From Sediminibacterium salmoneum NBRC 103935 (lineage in GTDB: Bacteria; Bacteroidota; Bacteroidia; Chitinophagales; Chitinophagaceae), in NCBI RefSeq assembly GCF_000511175.1, contig NZ_KI866530.1:1566640-1630639 (forward strand): a stretch of 64,000 nt of DNA. Reading direction: 5' to 3'. Below the pieces are notes generated by a model that saw only the letters and a list, made by a program, of their open reading frames with translations, had not been told where the DNA came from and made no database searches. This document shows, one piece after another, positions 62,268-64,000 of the stretch. The position numbers were made by a program, and so were the translations under genes. Every line of letters begins with the position of its first letter. Position 1 is the stretch's first letter.

Positions 62268-63248
62268 TTAAATCCGCTTCATCCAAAATGAACCCGGATT
62301 GGCTGTTGTATTTAAATTCAATAGCACTGCAGCCGTTTGCTCATAATAATCCTTGGTTAAATAATTAAGCGAGCAGGTTATTTGAAAGTCTTTATTGTTG
62401 CTGAGGAATGCTTCCAGTAAATACTGTTCATTCCAGAATTTTAATTCATCCTGCAACCAGACTTTAGGATAATTTCTGGGCGTGAAAATATCGTGTACAT
62501 GAATCCATACACCGGGCTTAATTCTGGGCAGCACTTGCAAATATTCGAATAGCACATCGTTATCGGGCCTGATGATATGCGAGGAATCAATGAATAAAAT
62601 ATCATTGGGCTCCAGTACCTCAAAAAAAGCCGGATCCAGTTCTTCCACTTTTTTTCGAATTAACTCAATGCCCTCTATCTGTTCTAGCCAGTTACATTCA
62701 TAGGGCTCAATACAGGTCATGCTTACAAGGTGTCCTTCAGAGGTATTTTTTTGTATCGCCTGTAAGGCCAATTTAGTAGAATGCCCTGAGCCTATTTCTA
62801 TGATTCTTTTGGGTTTCAGGTTCCTGATTAACAAATAGTACAAGTCGGCATCTCCCCTGCCAAATGCAGGATTATTCAAGTAGAATTTTGCAGTAGCTAC
62901 ATTGCTATTATTCTCAAGCCCCCCTTCGGATACAAGTCCATCAAGGTTTTCCGCCAGCGACAACAACTCCTCTTTGTGTTGCAGCAACTGTAAAAATGCC
63001 AACTGTCCTTCCACATTAAAGTCCAGATGCAGTGCTCTCTTTGCAGCAGGATCAAAAGACCTGGAAAAAATAAATTGTGGCTCGTAATAATGATTCAAAA
63101 TTGGAAAAACACCCGTATGCTCAAACAATTTTTTGTGTCTCGGAAAATGGGGCAATCCAAACTTTCGCACCAACCCCACACACTTCAAACCCAAATAGCT
63201 AATGGGAATCAGTAGGAGGTCAGCTAAAAAAAAGGCGATTTGTCTCAT
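62268..63248 (-). CDS. Class I SAM-dependent methyltransferase
   Basis: A 326-residue protein from ATG 63248. It has a short N-terminal hydrophobic stretch (FFLADLLLIPISYLGL), then a Methyltransf_24-like domain with the SAM motif IIEIGSGHSTKLAL, 'CIEPYECNWLEQI', 'ILFIDSSHIIRPDNDV' and 'IKPGVWIHVHDIFTP'. Such proteins are often encoded with sugar or O-antigen genes; the substrate is unknown. An earlier start would overlap the divergent gene. The start lies 43 bases from that gene. Confidence 0.75.
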   Translation of the reverse strand: MRQIAFFLADLLLIPISYLGLKCVGLVRKFGLPHFPRHKKLFEHTGVFPILNHYYEPQFIFSRSFDPAAKRALHLDFNVEGQLAFLQLLQHKEELLSLAENLDGLVSEGGLENNSNVATAKFYLNNPAFGRGDADLYYLLIRNLKPKRIIEIGSGHSTKLALQAIQKNTSEGHLVSMTCIEPYECNWLEQIEGIELIRKKVEELDPAFFEVLEPNDILFIDSSHIIRPDNDVLFEYLQVLPRIKPGVWIHVHDIFTPRNYPKVWLQDELKFWNEQYLLEAFLSNNKDFQITCSLNYLTKDYYEQTAAVLLNLNTTANPGSFWMKRI

Positions 63249-63291
63249 AACAATCTGCAATATAGGAGCATATCCTTTATTTTTGCCTTGG

Positions 63292-63927
63292 ATGTATAAA
63301 AAGATCGTACATAAGATATCGGACAATACGCAAAGGAATTCTGTTTCACATCAATTTAGAAATAAGCGCTTCCAGTTTTTTTTAACCTTGTTAAAAGAGA
63401 TCCCTAAGCCCCTGACCATTCTGGATATTGGGGGTACGGTTGATTTCTGGAAGGCCATGAATTTCAATGAGCCGGATGTTCGCATCATTTTGCTCAACCT
63501 GGAGGAAACCCCCAATGTGTCAGCACCCTTTGTATCTGTAAAGGGAGATGCTACGAATCTGAAAGAATTTGCAGACCAAAGTGTCGACATTGTATTTTCC
63601 AATTCGGTTATAGAACACTTATACACCTGGGAAAACCAACAAAAAATGGCGAAAGAAGTGCAGCGGGTTGGCAAATACCATTTTATACAAACCCCCAATT
63701 ACTGGTTCCCGATAGAACCCCATTGGGTATTCCCGTTTTTTCAGTTTTTTCCTAAAAGAATACAATATTGGCTAACCCAGCATTTCCAGTTGGGTCATAT
63801 CCCCCGTAAGCCCAATTTTGAAGATGCCAGGCGTCAGGTAGATGAAATTAAGCTGCTCTCGAAAAGAGAATATGCCCAATTATTCCCTGAATCTATTCTC
63901 TACATGGAAAAAATTTGCCGGATTTAA
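63292..63927 (+). CDS. Class I SAM-dependent methyltransferase
   Basis: A 211-residue protein from ATG 63292. 'LTILDIGGTVDFW' is the SAM-binding loop, 'VSVKGDATNLKEFADQSVDIVFSNSVIEHL' the acidic loop and post-I motif, and 'HFIQTPNYWFPIEPHWVFPFFQFFP' follows, as in Methyltransf_11-type enzymes of glycan and lipid loci. The length is normal. It diverges from the other methyltransferase gene and is followed by a start codon for a further gene that runs past the window's end. Confidence 0.75.
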   Translation: MYKKIVHKISDNTQRNSVSHQFRNKRFQFFLTLLKEIPKPLTILDIGGTVDFWKAMNFNEPDVRIILLNLEETPNVSAPFVSVKGDATNLKEFADQSVDIVFSNSVIEHLYTWENQQKMAKEVQRVGKYHFIQTPNYWFPIEPHWVFPFFQFFPKRIQYWLTQHFQLGHIPRKPNFEDARRQVDEIKLLSKREYAQLFPESILYMEKICRI

Positions 63928-63981
63928 TAAATCCTTTGTAGCCTATTCAAAGCGAATGGGGTAAATTAGTGCAGTTTAAAT

Positions 63982-64000
63982 ATGAAGAAAAATGCCAACC
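63982..64000 (+). CDS. Start of a gene cut by the window end
   Basis: ATG AAG AAA AAT GCC AAC begins at 63982 (residues MKKNAN) and continues beyond the window. The short Lys/Asn-rich start is compatible with an export signal, but six codons are too few to assign any product. It follows the methyltransferase on the same strand. Confidence 0.3.

Overview
The window looks like a chromosomal segment of a Bacteroidota bacterium, most likely from the Chitinophagales. The evidence is a compact mraZ-to-ftsZ division/wall cluster without ddl or murF, an 83-residue AtpC, a DUF4292 lipoprotein and a DUF2795 protein. Several promoters also match the Bacteroidota consensus (TTG, about 19-20 nt, TAnnTTTG). 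The MurE carries the DNPR motif of meso-diaminopimelate-adding enzymes. No rRNA, tRNA, CRISPR array or insertion sequence was recognised. Everything here comes from reading the sequence; no database search was run.

Layout. Positions 1-10.4 kb are housekeeping: a zinc-ribbon protein end, a TPR protein, recN, fabI, a SemiSWEET transporter, two ABC ATPases, cobalamin adenosyltransferase, gatC and a fused beta-oxidation enzyme. A possible 26-residue membrane peptide gene lies at 7.7 kb. Positions 10.4-18.4 kb hold a synthase-dependent exopolysaccharide locus: membrane protein, frameshifted family 2 glycosyltransferase with a GspE/MshE-like N-terminal domain, BcsB-like subunit, membrane histidine kinase and a divergent GH5 glycanase. 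An ABC exporter pair and an epimerase follow. Positions 21.1-37.1 kb carry the dcw cluster on the minus strand, starting at mraZ behind a tandem decamer array that looks like the MraZ operator. queA, a histidine kinase and an AlgH protein follow.

Positions 40.7-45.5 kb hold the most novel-looking locus. Two adjacent small peptides with double-glycine leaders are followed by a hairpin terminator, then a CPBP membrane protein, an HlyD-type adaptor, a C39-peptidase ABC exporter and an unrecognised membrane protein. This reads as a two-peptide bacteriocin or secreted-peptide system. A yefM-yoeB toxin-antitoxin pair with its own operator and terminator sits just upstream.

Positions 46.6-59.0 kb contain atpDC, a YqjD/YqjE-like envelope trio, an AI-2E family permease, the glycerol genes (glpK, glpD, glpF) interrupted by an ATPase gene and a Fic gene that each have repeated operator-like sites, an EnvC-like protein and a DUF4292 lipoprotein behind a long hairpin. 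Positions 59.4-61.7 kb are a scrap zone: a zeta-like kinase with a short partner, a frameshifted small gene, an orphan HigA-like regulator and a decayed sugar isomerase. The window ends with dut and two divergent methyltransferases.
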